NCBI GenBank assembly: GCA_009767595.1
Contig: VSDK01025658.1
Coordinates: 607,946 to 671,945 of the forward strand
DNA from: Symbiodinium kawagutii
Taxonomy: Eukaryota > Sar > Dinophyceae > Suessiales > Symbiodiniaceae
DNA: 64,000 nucleotides
Direction of reading: 5' to 3'
The translations under genes and the position numbers were made by a program. Shown here piece after piece: positions 33,633 through 44,551 of this stretch (the stretch's first letter is position 1; each line of letters starts with the position of its first letter). Under the pieces are notes generated by a model. That model did no database searches and had not been told where the DNA came from. It was given only the letters and a program-made list of their open reading frames with translations.

Positions 33633-34320
33633 TTGGTTTCTATAAAAAGGGGCTGGAAAATGTCGCTAGATGGCTGTGGGGATACACCTGAAGCAAGTCG
33701 CGCTGTTCACCAGGTTGGTTCGTTCACCTTCCAAACCGATTGGCTTTCCCCATTGGAGGGAAAGGATGGGGACAGGAATGGGATCAGTGATTCATTGATG
33801 GTTCATCCCAAGTTTTCTCAAGGATAAAATGTGAAAAAATCATAATCATGATGAGTCCAGCATGGGAGTACGAGCACCCACACCAGAGGTACATACCTGG
33901 CATCTAACTTCAATAGCTGGGTTGGTGATGGTTAAGGCATGTTAAGGCTATATGCCAAGCCCCTTTCTTCGATAAGAGTCATTGGAATGGTGGGTGGTTG
34001 TACTTGAAACTTGGGAGGGTGCCTGCTGATGGTGCATAAAGGGAAGCATTTGGGTGGTCTAGCCCTCATGTTCAGCTTCTGAGTGGTAGTGCCCCCTGAT
34101 TTGTTCACTTCAAGGTTCTAGCCCAACATCACAGGACACTCCTGACACCCGAGCCTCCAAGAAATCATGATGGGAACACACCCATCAGTCAATCCAGTGA
34201 AAAACCATGACATGTGGCAATGTCCAAATCACTCTCTACGTTCAGCAACGCCATTCAGGAAGATAGCCAATGGAGGCAGTATTACTTGATGAATAAACAC
34301 CCGTCGAGTATCCCGTATCG
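33633..34320. other. interval with one weak frame
   Basis: A 64-codon + frame at 33,633-33,827 (CGDTPEASRAVHQVGSF) is possible coding. The rest shows no element or repeat that I recognise. Confidence 0.25.
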
Positions 34321-34326
34321 TTCAAA

Positions 34327-34328
34327 GC

Positions 34329-34378
<50 letters not shown>

Positions 34379-34379
34379 C
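34327..34379. repeat. CAA trinucleotide microsatellite
   Basis: About 17 CAA units. It reads as poly-Gln in a 73-codon + frame, which I do not take as proof of coding. Confidence 0.95.
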
Positions 34380-34721
34380 GCACAATGATGGTACAAAAAG
34401 ACGTACTCGCTGAGAAGAAAAGCCATTCAAGCTGACGACCGCCACCGCAAAAATCAGCGCCAGTCAGGGGTAAATACTGGTCTACACTTGTAGGTATATG
34501 AACCTATACCCATCTATACCACCCAACATTCCCCCAATGGTTGGTTCTTCTTTATCATCAGCTGCCATCGCCACAACTTCCTTCCGACACTCTTCACCAC
34601 TTTCTAAATTTATCAGGTACCTGAACCTGCAACAGCATGCAACGGCTATTTCATGCTATTTGCCAAGTATCAGCTACTATGAACCACTTATTTATTTACC
34701 ACAAGTCACAATTCTCAACCA

Positions 34722-34888
34722 GTTGCCCGGAACCATGGCCTGCCACGGCTGCATCAACTGCAGTCCCAGCAGCAACAAACAGTGAGGCTGAACGCGATGA
34801 AACCCAGCAGCACCACCAGGATCAACAGAACCTCAGGCGCCAAGGGAATGACCCATCTGCAAGCCATGACGTCATGCGGTCGCTTTAA
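34722..34888 (+). CDS. exon-like island, Gln/Glu-rich
   Basis: The frame PATAASTAVPAATNSEAERD continues ETQQHHQDQQNLRRQGNDPS to a stop at 34,888. Low-complexity, charged, likely disordered. Confidence 0.38.
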
Positions 34889-34984
34889 CCTGCCATGTTG
34901 ACGAAGCAAACCGGCATATTTTTGAACACATGCTCCAAAACCAGCAAGATCCTTTGCGTAGAAACAGCTTCCATCATGATTCTA

Positions 34985-35149
34985 CACACTTCACGTAGTT
35001 TTTGTGGTAGAGGATTTCTTGCATGGCGGCCGCCATACTTTTGCTGCGGCTTTGTTAAGCGCGATGAAGTTTACACGGTTCACTCGTTGGTCTCGAACTC
35101 CCACGCAAAGGCTTTGAACACATTTTCGAATGAGGGCCCTTTTCAGTGA
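34985..35149 (+). CDS. weak exon-like island
   Basis: Two + frames are open; one has VFVVEDFLHGGRHTFAAALL. There are no clear splice edges. Confidence 0.25.
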   Translation, partial: HTSRSFCGRGFLAWRPPYFCCGFVKRDEVYTVHSLVSNSHAKALNTFSNEGPFQ

Positions 35150-35519
35150 GACTTGCTGGAAGGTCACCTTGAACTGTTAGTTGGTTGAACATAGCTGCCT
35201 TGCAGCATCACAGGGTAAACCAACTCCACGTCTTCAAGGGGTTGTGCTACGAAGTGACAGACACTTGGCAAATTGCATCACAACGTGCTTCTGGTCTCAG
35301 TGCAAACATCATATTTGGTAAACGCGTCCAAAAAAAGGTATGCATCTGTAGATGAAGAATTGCATTGAATTCAGTGATTTGAGACTGACAGAGGGCCTTC
35401 AATCGACATGAAGCACAATTGTTGTTGGTCAGTTCTTCATATTTATTCACTATTATCATTGAGTAATATGCTACAATTGTGCTACCATCTAGTATTATCA
35501 TTCACCACGATCATTCAGT

Positions 35520-35630
35520 ATACCAGGTGTTTTCTGTGTGGCGACCATTTGGATCCATGGGCTACTGGCCACTCCTGGCCGCCGCTCGCTGAAACTCAAA
35601 ACTTACACGCTACCATTGCTCCCGCAGGTC
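35520..35630 (+). CDS. exon-like island
   Basis: The frame CFLCGDHLDPWATGHSWPPL continues AETQNLHATIAPA to CCGCAG|GTCTGT, a possible donor. Confidence 0.35.
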
Positions 35631-36019
35631 TGTTATTGACCTGGTGCACTTTCAAAAAGATCATAATTAACGTCCCCCTCAGCTCATCTGGGCAGACCAT
35701 CATGAACTACTAGTTAACCATGGTTGGTGATTTGAGCATTGTATGATTATTGATGATAGTGATGATTTTGATGGTTGACAGTGCCTTTCTCTTATCATGA
35801 TTCATATATACTCATATAATGATTATTATGATTTTGAACCGTGTAGTTGACCCTTGTTGGGAGGATCAATTTTGTCAATGATGGTGGTATCGTAGATAGT
35901 GTTTGTCTGAATAGCTGAAGGTGGCATCCATATCGTGGTTGGCTTTCATTTTGGTCATGTACCATCCACTGACAACTTCTTTTGGATGGTGGGTAGGCGC
36001 TTAATTAATCTATGCACAC

Positions 36020-36247
36020 ATGGAGGTGTTCCCTAAAAAGGAGGGTAGCCAAAATCGCCCGTTTCTCAAGGCAAACAAAGAACACTTGTTGGTGGCCAAT
36101 AGTGTTCCTTCGCTCATCTGTTTGGTGGGTTTTCTCCACACGACTCTTGGTTATGGGCTGTCAACCGGCATTATCCAACAAATCGGCAAGAATAATCATC
36201 AACAAAAGACACAAACAAAATCATTTATACAATCATACAACCATTGA
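36020..36247 (+). CDS. hypothetical open frame
   Basis: MEVFPKKEGSQNRPFLKANK, then SLICLVGFLHTTLGYGLSTG, ending in a Gln-rich tail. The middle could be one hydrophobic segment. A second frame overlaps. Confidence 0.3.
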   Translation: MEVFPKKEGSQNRPFLKANKEHLLVANSVPSLICLVGFLHTTLGYGLSTGIIQQIGKNNHQQKTQTKSFIQSYNH

Positions 36248-36450
36248 TATCGACAGATGGTCAATTTTCTGGTAAGCAAGCCTCATTCTCCACCATACAA
36301 GGATCCTTTGCAGGTCATCGTTTTTTACTCTGGTTCCAGGCCACCTTTGAATCGGAGGATCAATCATTTTGAGCTCGAAGTATGGACCATGACCAACCAC
36401 TGTAGTCATTGGTGATAGTTAGTTACGTCCCTAGCTTCTGTTGCTGAATC

Positions 36451-36693
36451 ATGAGACGTACAATTCCTCCATCTTACACATGGGAGATCCAAACATTAAG
36501 TTGTATTAAAATGCGCCCCCGAGTTTCACGAGTGACACATAGCGGTATACCATCAAAGACTTGGAGAGTTTATCCAACTGGATCCTCTACATGGGAGCCC
36601 AAACTGTGGCCAACAACAAACAGCATTGATGGTTCAGCCTGCTCAGTTCAACAACCAATGTGTTCTGGGTATTCAATGCTGGTGGGTGGTTGA
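36451..36693 (+). CDS. exon-like island ending at a B element
   Basis: The frame RRTIPPSYTWEIQTLSCIKM continues to QQPMCSGYSML. A family B element begins at the right edge; CTG|GTGGGT at its end is a possible donor. Confidence 0.38.
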   Translation: MRRTIPPSYTWEIQTLSCIKMRPRVSRVTHSGIPSKTWRVYPTGSSTWEPKLWPTTNSIDGSACSVQQPMCSGYSMLVGG

Positions 36694-36782
36694 ACCAACC
36701 CTATGAAAAATATGCTTGTCAACCAACAAACAGTTGGTTAAAATATGGGAAAATAAAACATGTCAATCAAACCACCAAATAG
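36679..36782 (+). mobile_element. Family B element, copy 10
   Basis: CTGGTGGGTGGTTGAACC and CAATCAAACCACCAAATAG form the ends; the core is in the usual orientation. Confidence 0.75.
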
Positions 36783-36861
36783 TTCTTCATCAATTCGTGT
36801 TGCTCTTGATTCCCTATGATTAACCATCATCAATGGTTCTAACCACTATAGAACCCTCGAA

Positions 36862-37037
36862 AAAAACATCAATTCTCTGAATGCAACCCACTCCCAGAAA
36901 GCCACGAGCAACCTCGATGCTTCATGTATGGTTCACCCGTGTTCCCCGACCACCACGGGCATCATCTCATGATTCTGCTCCTTGTGCCGTTCTGCCCGGA
37001 TCCTCACAGCCAAAACGCCGAGATAAAACCAACGACC
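36862..37037 (+). CDS. exon-like island
   Basis: The frame SECNPLPESHEQPRCFMYGS continues HHLMILLLVPFCPDPHSQNA before a TGA near 37,056. It lacks an ATG near its start, as expected of an internal exon. A small island near 37,380-37,411 ends at TTTTG|GTGAGA. Confidence 0.4.
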
Positions 37038-37059
37038 CCTAAAAAGGTGTGCTCATGAA

Positions 37060-37820
37060 GTGTCAAAGGATGGGGGCAGCCATGGAAAACCATCAAAAAA
37101 ACATGGACAACCGTGAAAAAATAGCCAGTCATAGAAAACCATAGGCAATATAGACGACAAAAACTTATAGAAAACCATTAAAAAATGATAGAAAACGGTA
37201 TGGTCATGGGTATTAGTATTGTTGTTGCCGTGGAAATCCAATATGAACAACATAGAAACCAACAACTGCTTTCAATATGCGCATTAGGAGAAACAACAAA
37301 GACTGCTATTCACCCAAATCAACAACATATTCAATATAGTATATAGCAATCAAGTATACCGATTGTTACCATCCCACGAGCTCTTCAAGCCGGATTTTTT
37401 GGTGAGATTGTGGTGGCACCAAGCAACCAGTGATTTGCAAAAAGTGTTTTATCAAGCCGTGTTGCTGAATCATTATTATGATTGATGATGTTATTGCCGG
37501 TTAATAATCACAATGTACCCAATGATTGATTGACTACCAATCATGATGAACCACTGAACAACCAGCGTTTATGAACCAAATTATCGATTGACTGGATACC
37601 ATTGGCCAGCCATTTGCTTGAGTACGATTGGGTTGTGTAAACCGTTATCAAGAATATGATAACGGGTCTTTTTATCTATGGTTGGTTTCTCCTTTATCTG
37701 AGACATGATTGAAGTGATAAAAAGCTTCGAGCGATCCCAACTATGCGCTTCTCATGGCAATCTAATTTGACTGTTCAAGATTGTTAAAATCACAGGAATA
37801 TATCTGTGTTGTCCGAGCAA
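37060..37820. other. AT-rich interval with short repeats
   Basis: ATAGAAAACCAT words repeat between 37,080 and 37,200. No gene is supported apart from the possible micro-exon ending at 37,411. Confidence 0.35.
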
Positions 37821-37827
37821 CGCCTTT

Positions 37828-38103
37828 TTGCATCCGACCCATCATGAGTTTGATCTTTTCCTAGCAGAACCAACATCAGTGAAAGTTAGTCAGCAATCAA
37901 CAAACGGATGCATTCAAAGCTATGATAGTGCCAGACCCCGTCTTGCCATAACTGCTTTACTTCGAATTCTATGCATATATGTCTGTGAGGATCAAAGCCC
38001 TGGTACCCCTGGAGAACAGCCCATACATGACCAGAACAGTACATTTGTTGGGATTGGTGCCAGAACGGTTCCAAAGGACAGCAACCTGACTTTCGACGGA
38101 TGA
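37828..38103 (+). CDS. exon-like block
   Basis: A 91-codon + frame reads HHEFDLFLAEPTSVKVSQQS, then EDQSPGTPGEQPIHDQNSTF. It is one of several + frames between 37.8 and 39.4 kb that suggest a denser coding stretch. Confidence 0.38.
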   Translation: MHPTHHEFDLFLAEPTSVKVSQQSTNGCIQSYDSARPRLAITALLRILCIYVCEDQSPGTPGEQPIHDQNSTFVGIGARTVPKDSNLTFDG

Positions 38104-38130
38104 TGCAGGACATGATCCAAACTCCAATTT

Positions 38131-38397
38131 TTGTTCCAGTCTCATAGCAAGTCAAGCAAAACCCCGTTTCAAGTGTTGCAGCCTGGGAGTCTCAAGGTGT
38201 ATATAGTACCCTCATCTATAGCATTCAATAGACACATGGTGACACATGCGTACCAACTAGAACAGTCACCTGGTACAGTCACCTTAGTACAGTCACCTAC
38301 TCTGACCAATCAACAGCTTGGATTTATAGAGCGTTTTCGCAGCATCGTTGTGTTTGGCAGCTGCTGGGAATCCCAACACCAGCTGAAGGCCAAGTAG
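38131..38397 (+). CDS. exon-like block
   Basis: An 88-codon + frame with FQVLQPGSLKVYIVPSSIAF and QQLGFIERFRSIVVFGSCWE. A small GTACAGTCACCT repeat (38,273-38,298) falls inside it. Confidence 0.36.
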   Translation: MFQSHSKSSKTPFQVLQPGSLKVYIVPSSIAFNRHMVTHAYQLEQSPGTVTLVQSPTLTNQQLGFIERFRSIVVFGSCWESQHQLKAK

Positions 38398-38671
38398 TAG
38401 CTCCAAGGTAGCACTGAAAGAACTTGACAAACAACAGTTGAATAAGCAACTCTTTCTGACAAAGAACTTGTCGATGGTTCAACCATTGTTCCTATCAAGG
38501 TTTACCAAGAGAAACAGTAATTCATGGTTGAGTATACCATTATAGGATCACTGTTGTTGTTATGATTGCTGGTTGAACCATTATATATACCAACAGCAAT
38601 TAAAAGTTTACATGGTTGCAACCCTGGATCATGGTGTTGGAATCGTTGTGTTGCTTAGATCCAGGGGCTGA

Positions 38672-39016
38672 TGCACCTGGCAACTCTTCCACCAGCAACG
38701 GTGCAACTGGAATCAGCTGGATCGGCATCAGGGGCCTGCAATCCATCATCTGGCAGAAGTGGCGCGAGAACTTGGCATGCCTTGGTTGCTGCCAGTGAAC
38801 CACCTGCGAAAACATCCACTAGACTCACTAGACCCAGGTGTATCCACCAACCTAGGCTTCCAGAAGCAGGTCACCACATGTTTTAGTAGCACCTTGATGG
38901 ACGTAGATGTCCATGGCTTGGACGCCGGGCCGGCCCAACTGGAGAAAAATGAGTTGGATCCAGGTCCAGAAATCCCACGGTCCCTTGGAGTTAGCCACTC
39001 ACTTGGTCAATACTAA
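38672..39016 (+). CDS. exon-like block, 114 codons
   Basis: A frame without ATG is open from 38,672: NQLDRHQGPAIHHLAEVARE, then LGMPWLLPVNHLRKHPLDSL, then SLGVSHSLGQY and TAA. The stop lies inside the left end of a family C element, so the true exon probably ends earlier or the element supplies the stop. Other + frames overlap the first 200 bp. Confidence 0.4.
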   Translation, partial: CTWQLFHQQRCNWNQLDRHQGPAIHHLAEVARELGMPWLLPVNHLRKHPLDSLDPGVSTNLGFQKQVTTCFSSTLMDVDVHGLDAGPAQLEKNELDPGPEIPRSLGVSHSLGQY

Positions 39017-39113
39017 CCAACCAATAATGGGGATGATAACCTACAATAACAAGGAAAACAATGGTTAATGATAGGGGAACTAGGGGTACAGGGGTTTGAC
39101 CCACTGCCACTTC
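39000..39113 (+). mobile_element. Family C element, copy 5
   Basis: The core AAGGAAAACAATGGTTAATG and the right end GGGGTTTGACCCACTGCC match copies 2 and 3. Confidence 0.8.
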
Positions 39114-39237
39114 TGGTGTATACCAAGCGCAAGGAAAGCTGGTGAAATCCATGATTTCATGGATGGTTGATGGTAAACACCACAGGAAATTTCAGCTTCC
39201 CAAGATAAACAGTACTATCTCAACATGACAATTTTAG

Positions 39238-39432
39238 GGGCATCCCAAAAAGCAGCTTTTTTGGCAACAAACCATGGACAGCCTGGACATACGACAAATT
39301 CCAACACGATCTCCCAACATCGCCAAACAATGTTACCCACATCCAGCCGGTGAATTTGGGAGCATGGACAGCGCCGTATCAACCATCTGGAGACCATCAC
39401 CCAGCAGGTCACACCATGATTTAGTACTTTGA
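39238..39432 (+). CDS. exon-like island
   Basis: Acceptor AATTTTAG then GHPKKQLFWQQTMDSLDIRQ, continuing RSPNIAKQCYPHPAGEFGSM to a TGA at 39,432. An antisense frame overlaps. Confidence 0.42.
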   Translation, partial: GHPKKQLFWQQTMDSLDIRQIPTRSPNIAKQCYPHPAGEFGSMDSAVSTIWRPSPSRSHHDLVL

Positions 39433-40548
39433 TGGCGGATGATGCAACTGTGAAGCTGGTCATGGTTGAGCAGCCCCCGAATCAGAGGCCTGGAAGGTAG
39501 CCCTAAACAGTTCCGCTGTAAGTCAGGTCCTAACGCTGTAGGATGGATACTGACTTAACCCATGTTAACTCCATGAATCTTAGTTGAACACAACTTGCGA
39601 TTGATAGTTGAGACCCACATTGTCTAACAGTCCAATTGATTGAATTCAACAAGAACAAGGAAGTTGGAGTCCATTGCGACAGTCATGCAACTGGTGCGAA
39701 GTGGGCCATATGAACACTTTACAATATCAAGGTATTCACGCATCCTAATGAAACAATAGTGGGTGACCACGGGCAAGAACAGTATGAAACAAAGTTGGTG
39801 TACACAATATCGATACTAGTAAGTTTACAACCAATTGTGTCTACCATCATTTGTGGCACTGGATGCTATTCTTTGGTGATTTAACACAGTGATCTCCGAC
39901 AAACCGGCGCACACTGTAGAAACTCTGTTAGCCAGTTGATCAATTGACAATACACGTTGGCCATTATCCCCTAAGTTTACTTCAGATTACCCATTATTAA
40001 ACCCATTCATCACAAGTCGCTGGTGATCAATCATGATTATCGCACGTCATTACCTATCCGATAAATCATGACAACTGGTCATCATGCCTTATCATTAACC
40101 ATTCCTAAACATTGTCACCCACACTTAGCCATCTCGAACCATTGAGTATCACCAACCACGTCACTACGCTACTCAGTCAACCTAACCACTGCTTAGCCAT
40201 AGTAGTGCTTTAAATATTCCACTATTCAGCATGATTAACCCCTGACTAGATAGCCGTTATCCACCACTACATTACTCAGCCATTATCAAGCTCCACGTCA
40301 ACCACTGGAAACCGCCCGGTAACCAGCTGATTAACCTGCACTGCCAGGCCACAATTTTCGGGACTCCTCCTGTCAGACAGAAAACACATTTGCACATGGT
40401 GGGGGTCATCATGGTTGAGCATGGCTTATGTTGGTGAATACCATGCTAATAATGGCTCAACAATGGATATGAATGCAGAACAATTATTTACCATTCCTCA
40501 CAATCATTAGCCGTCATCAACCGGTCACCAAAAATTTGCTAGCAAGCG
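39433..40548. other. intron-like interval
   Basis: CCATTA/AACC words increase from 39,950 to 40,330, then a small GC-richer patch (40,335-40,390; HCQATIFGTPPVRQK) is followed by GGTTGAGCATGG words. The patch could be a short exon in the usual mirrored setting. Confidence 0.35.
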
Positions 40549-40700
40549 ATGATGCTTGATGATGGTTATCCAATGTGGTTCAATGTCTGTGCCGATTTGG
40601 AACTCCACGAGTCTGGCGTCTGCTTGGTGGTTACATGTGCTCGTGAATTCGAATCCATCCCAGTTGCTATGCTTGAAAATCAAAATGATTTGAAACCAGC
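40549..40700 (+). CDS. exon-like island
   Basis: The frame MWFNVCADLELHESGVCLVV continues TCAREFESIPVAMLENQ. The right flank is AT-rich. Confidence 0.35.
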
Positions 40701-40874
40701 AACCAGTTATGATAACTGGTATTCATTGTCCATTATTCACCGTATTTTTCAGTTATTATCCCCCATAACTAATTAAGGGCCAGTAAATGCTTAGCTGTAG
40801 CTATCTATAAGGGATATGAATCATTGATTGAGCATTGATTAACCCTTAATATACGATTAAACATGCAATCACTT

Positions 40875-40976
40875 GGGGGTTTCTCAAAATGGGGGACCCA
40901 CAAAAATGGTTGGTTTATCACCTATAAATGGTTAATGAGGGATGATTTGGGGGTCCCCTATTTTGAGAAACAACCA
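40875..40976 (+). mobile_element. Family A element, copy 9
   Basis: GGGGGTTTCTCAAAATGGGG and CCCCTATTTTGAGAAACAAC form the ends around the forward core AATGGTTGGTTTATCACC. Confidence 0.85.
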
Positions 40977-41097
40977 CATCCATCAACTCAACATTCTTCT
41001 CTTGTGGGATGAAACCATCTGCCGCAGCTCGGTGTTTGTTGCACACGAGGCCGGGTCTCACCAAGTGGCTACAACTTTCATGGTGGAACCCTGTGAG
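40977..41097 (+). CDS. exon-like island with GTGAGT donor
   Basis: The frame LLWDETICRSSVFVAHEAGS continues HQVATTFMVEPCE to the consensus donor TGTGAG|GTGAGT. It begins directly after a family A element. The frame also runs on to a TAA at 41,208. Confidence 0.45.
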
Positions 41098-41469
41098 GTG
41101 AGTCATATCGACACAGCTGGTCCAATGGGAGATCCACATGGAGAAAGCACCAGCACGGTAGTGCTGATAGATCCGCGGTTGTCAAGTTTCCAAACAAACA
41201 GTTTCTAAAGTATACTAAAAGTGTCTAAAAATATATCTTGTTACTCAAAGTTATATCTTGACAACTGTTACTATGAGTATATTCCAAAGGCAATATTGAC
41301 ACAGGGTACAACTTTTTCAGGGTTGTTTCCAAACAATTGTATCATGAAAAAACTACAAACCTGCAGTGACACAAGTTGACACAGCAAAAAATCAACAAAC
41401 TGCCCTTATCAGCCCTTAATCAACCCGCAAGTGATACAACAAACAAAAGTGCAAGCTGGCTTTCACTCT

Positions 41470-41505
41470 CACACACACACACAAAAAAAAAACACATTTG
41501 AAGAC
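41470..41505. repeat. AC/A simple repeat
   Basis: (CA)n followed by an A-run. Confidence 0.85.
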
Positions 41506-41517
41506 TCTGATCTGCAG

Positions 41518-41781
41518 CCGAAAATGTGATGCTGAGTCTGGATATGTTTCTGGTTGGTGGTTGAACCACGGCTATGGGAAAAAATGGCCAACCAACCAAC
41601 TAATTTATGTGTTAGCACTAAGGAAAACAAAAAACGTTTGAAACCACTAGCCAGGTTTAAACCCTTGCAACCACATCAACCCAAAAGATCAGGTATCGAT
41701 GTTAGTCAACACGTGGCATCGCAACGGTTCTGCAATTTTTTGCCCCAAAGATTGCGATGGGAGTTCACCATGCGCCATTGA
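41518..41781 (+). CDS. coding segment interrupted by an introner-like B element
   Basis: After the acceptor CTGCAG, exon 1 (41518-41545) reads ENVMLSLD. Removing 41546-41654 as a GT-AG intron leads in frame to MFKPLQPHQPKRSGIDVSQH then VASQRFCNFLPQRL and a TGA at 41,781. The intron begins with the left GTTT target repeat and ends CCAG, so splicing restores one GTTT. A second splice choice (CTG|GTTGG) also leaves an open frame. The product is unknown. Confidence 0.45.
41550..41654 (+). mobile_element. Family B element, copy 11, with GTTT target duplication
   Basis: CTGGTTGGTGGTTGAACC and GTTTGAAACCACTAGCCAG form the ends. GTTT lies at 41546-41549 and 41655-41658. Usual orientation. Confidence 0.85.
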
Positions 41782-41930
41782 TTTGGTTTTTGTTTGGCAG
41801 AAACTAGGCATGGCGCCATTGTTTAAAACATATCTAACTATATCATTATGAATTATGATAAACATGTAGCTACAACGTTCCCGAATGTTCCCTGGAATTT
41901 GTTTTAATTCAAAACTATAACTGAAAATAG

Positions 41931-42353
41931 ATGAAATATGATCGACAAGTAATCGGAGATCCGCATCAACCTCTTGTATTTGATGGTGGATTGAGAGCTA
42001 TGATGGGCAACGGGTATATCGTTCGAGCTGGATCTACCGCTGTGGAATCTCACCATCGCCAGGCCCGGCTCCTGATCCAAGGGCAAACATTTGCTCAAGG
42101 AATCTTCACACAAACGTCGCCTGGGCAAACCCAATTTGCATCCGGAGATTTCCTGGGTCAGCGTCACTCTCTTCGAATACACATGCAGTTGTCACTGGCA
42201 ACCAATCAATTTAACCCATGTACTGACACTAATTTTTTGATTGACCCTACCCACAATCCCCTAAACCCTAGTGGCCACCAACAACCTATCCTCATCAGTC
42301 AGTTTGTCAGCCATCAACCACCAGGATTTGGCGCCATCGCAGGCTCCACCTGA
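41931..42353 (+). CDS. hypothetical 140-codon open frame
   Basis: The frame reads DRQVIGDPHQPLVFDGGLRA, then GNGYIVRAGSTAVESHHRQA, then FLGQRHSLRIHMQLSLATNQ. The last third (after about residue 95) resembles CCATCAACC repeat and is probably intron. An antisense frame of 92 codons overlaps. No family is recognised. Confidence 0.38.
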   Translation: MKYDRQVIGDPHQPLVFDGGLRAMMGNGYIVRAGSTAVESHHRQARLLIQGQTFAQGIFTQTSPGQTQFASGDFLGQRHSLRIHMQLSLATNQFNPCTDTNFLIDPTHNPLNPSGHQQPILISQFVSHQPPGFGAIAGST

Positions 42354-42522
42354 ATGGGATGGCCCCGTCAAACATTCACCAATTAACATCGCTGAAAGTG
42401 GCCCTGCTCTACTGTTTGGCGATCATGTATACTAACAATTACCAACATACATGATGCACATGTACTTCAACTGAACCATCTTGATCAGTGCTGCACATAA
42501 TCAATCATCAAATGAACCATGA

Positions 42523-42891
42523 ATGTGTGACATCAATCATCAACTTATACTCATGCAAAAGGGGACTATCATGATCCACTTTTCCCTTGTCCGCACAAGG
42601 GCAATTAGGCAAACCAATGGCTTGTTCACAGTAACAATGTCCAGTACGCCTCAAGGTCCGAATGCGCAAACTAGTTATCACATGTTATCACATTTTCTCA
42701 ATCATGGTGACATTGTCAATCAACTGAAACATTGTCAAGTTACATGCAAACAATTGGGACTTATGATTTTCAACAACCACAAACGTTTGACACTTTGGAA
42801 ATCACCATCTGCCACGAGCAACCCACTGCTCAGGCCCCCTGACTGCACCAGCATCGTTTCCTTAGATGCCGTTTCAACTTCAACCAAGTGA
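42523..42891 (+). CDS. hypothetical 122-codon open frame
   Basis: The frame contains IHFSLVRTRAIRQTNGLFTV, HFLNHGDIVNQLKHCQVTCK and LWKSPSATSNPLLRPPDCTS. Possibly one or two exons. Confidence 0.36.
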   Translation: MCDINHQLILMQKGTIMIHFSLVRTRAIRQTNGLFTVTMSSTPQGPNAQTSYHMLSHFLNHGDIVNQLKHCQVTCKQLGLMIFNNHKRLTLWKSPSATSNPLLRPPDCTSIVSLDAVSTSTK

Positions 42892-42930
42892 AACCCGGCC
42901 TGGCATGGTAAAGAAATTCATGGCATTTTC

Positions 42931-43336
42931 GTGCCACTTAGTTGTATGGCCCGCTTAGCGGGAAATCATCTCATCTGGTTTGACAATCTCATGGCACGCT
43001 GGCATGGCATTCCTATAGTGCCGCAAGCAATTGGGAGACCGTCATGGGGCCGTGGGAGGCCTGCTCGCCCAAACAAAAAACATATTTACGCTGGGATCAA
43101 CCGATCTGGGGCAGAACGTCGGCAATCATGGGACCATCATGAAAGCAATAGTGAGGCGGCGCTGGCAAGAAGGACCGCCCGTGCGGCGCAAATCAATGCA
43201 GATTCGGTTTCGTTGGACCCGTTGCTGCCATGGAAAGGAAGAGCGCCTTGAACGGCCGCAAGAAGCGTGTTACCAGTTGATAGACCGGGGCCGCAGAAGC
43301 AAATCAAAAGGCCCCAAGCGTGAGCCGTGGCTATAG
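42931..43336 (+). CDS. coding-dense block, frame unresolved
   Basis: Two overlapping + frames (42,931-43,251 and 43,031-43,336) and one - frame (43,137-43,544) are open in GC-richer DNA. The first + frame has NHLIWFDNLMARWHGIPIVP. A frame change inside an exon-intron structure is likely. Confidence 0.3.
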
Positions 43337-44035
43337 CAGAAGACAATTGTGCAGACAATGCGACCATTTTTATATCTGAAGATGAAAAACAAAGAATATT
43401 ATGAAAATCATGCCACCAAAAATTGAAAATCAAAAACAATTGCAAGTCACCACCCACCTGTTGCCAGCCGCAAAGGCTGCCCCGGGAATTCCAAGAATCG
43501 TTGTTGCAGCTTGGCGCTGGGTCACTTCTGCCCCTTCGAGCCACCTGTCAGCACAGCGTGTTCAATCGGGGGCGCCGGTAGAAACGCTATATATCTGCGC
43601 GACCCGAGCGTGAGAAGCACGTTTCACTAAAGGGCTTGGGCTAAGACAGCTCCGCCATCCCGCTTTCATCGAGCGACCTCTCAATTTGTTTGCGCTTGCT
43701 ACGCGGCCCTTTGCTCTTTAGTCGTGCACCTGCTCCTCAAAGCCTCGCAGTAGCCGTGCTCAAGCTGAGGGCTTCACTTGTTCTGCGATTTTGTTTGTTT
43801 CATGAGTCAAATGGTCTGAAGGAGATCGTATGCATAGCATCTACAATTTTATCTTTCTGGGTCGTAAAACTGTGACCATAGTTGTTGGTATGTCACTGTT
43901 CCATTCAATTTCTTGACTTGAATTCATCACCAGGAGCCAAACACAGTTCGATGTACCGCACAAAGCTTATGTCTCAATGCGTATGTCCATAAATGTCATA
44001 CTACCCAGAAACGGTAGTTTCCCCATTATTAATGG
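43337..44035. other. interval with GC-rich patches
   Basis: Patches near 43,440-43,620 and 43,700-43,800 have short open frames on + (QQLQLGAGSL-like and LAVAVLKLRASLVLRF) without clear splice edges. No repeat family is seen. Confidence 0.25.
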
Positions 44036-44338
44036 CTATTGGTGGACGCACGCGCTATCATTTATAGACAAACAAACAGATATCAAATCTAAAAAAACTG
44101 GATGAGCAAATTCAATCCAAATTCTAATGCCGCATGACTTACCAGTAGACACAGTAACCAACCCTCCAAAACCGGGGTAGAATGCGCGTATCTTTCTGTT
44201 TTTGTTTCCAGGGAAGTAAAAATCAGTGTCATCCAAGACTGTTGGTGCCCGATATGATCTACCATGATTGAAATTCATCACCAACAAATACCAACGACGA
44301 CCAATCAACGGTATTCCGCGTACTGTAATCACGGTCAT
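44036..44338 (-). CDS. hypothetical minus-strand exon
   Basis: A 100-codon frame on - reads RGIPLIGRRWYLLVMNFNHG, then VLDDTDFYFPGNKNRKIRAF, then FGGLVTVSTGKSCGIRIWIE. It is more protein-like than any + frame here. If real, it would belong to a different gene from the + strand islands. Confidence 0.35.
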   Translation of the reverse strand: MTVITVRGIPLIGRRWYLLVMNFNHGRSYRAPTVLDDTDFYFPGNKNRKIRAFYPGFGGLVTVSTGKSCGIRIWIEFAHPVFLDLISVCLSINDSACVHQ

Positions 44339-44551
44339 GCCGAAACCATCAACTTGAGCAGCCTATTGATGAACAACAACACAAGGCACTAATAGTCATT
44401 GTCATCGTTAATGATGGGTTTGTCTGGTGTACTTTGCAACTGGCATCGCGCAGTGCGATGCCTCACATGGTGCAAGTTGGAGATTCAAAAAGGTCATTGT
44501 TCATGATGGGTTGGTAACTTTCACTGCTGCAACGGTTTTGACGGTGCTTGG

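Noticed and set aside
34214..34435. Poly-Gln protein
   Set aside because: The frame is built around a CAA microsatellite, the rest is short, and there are no splice edges or start context.
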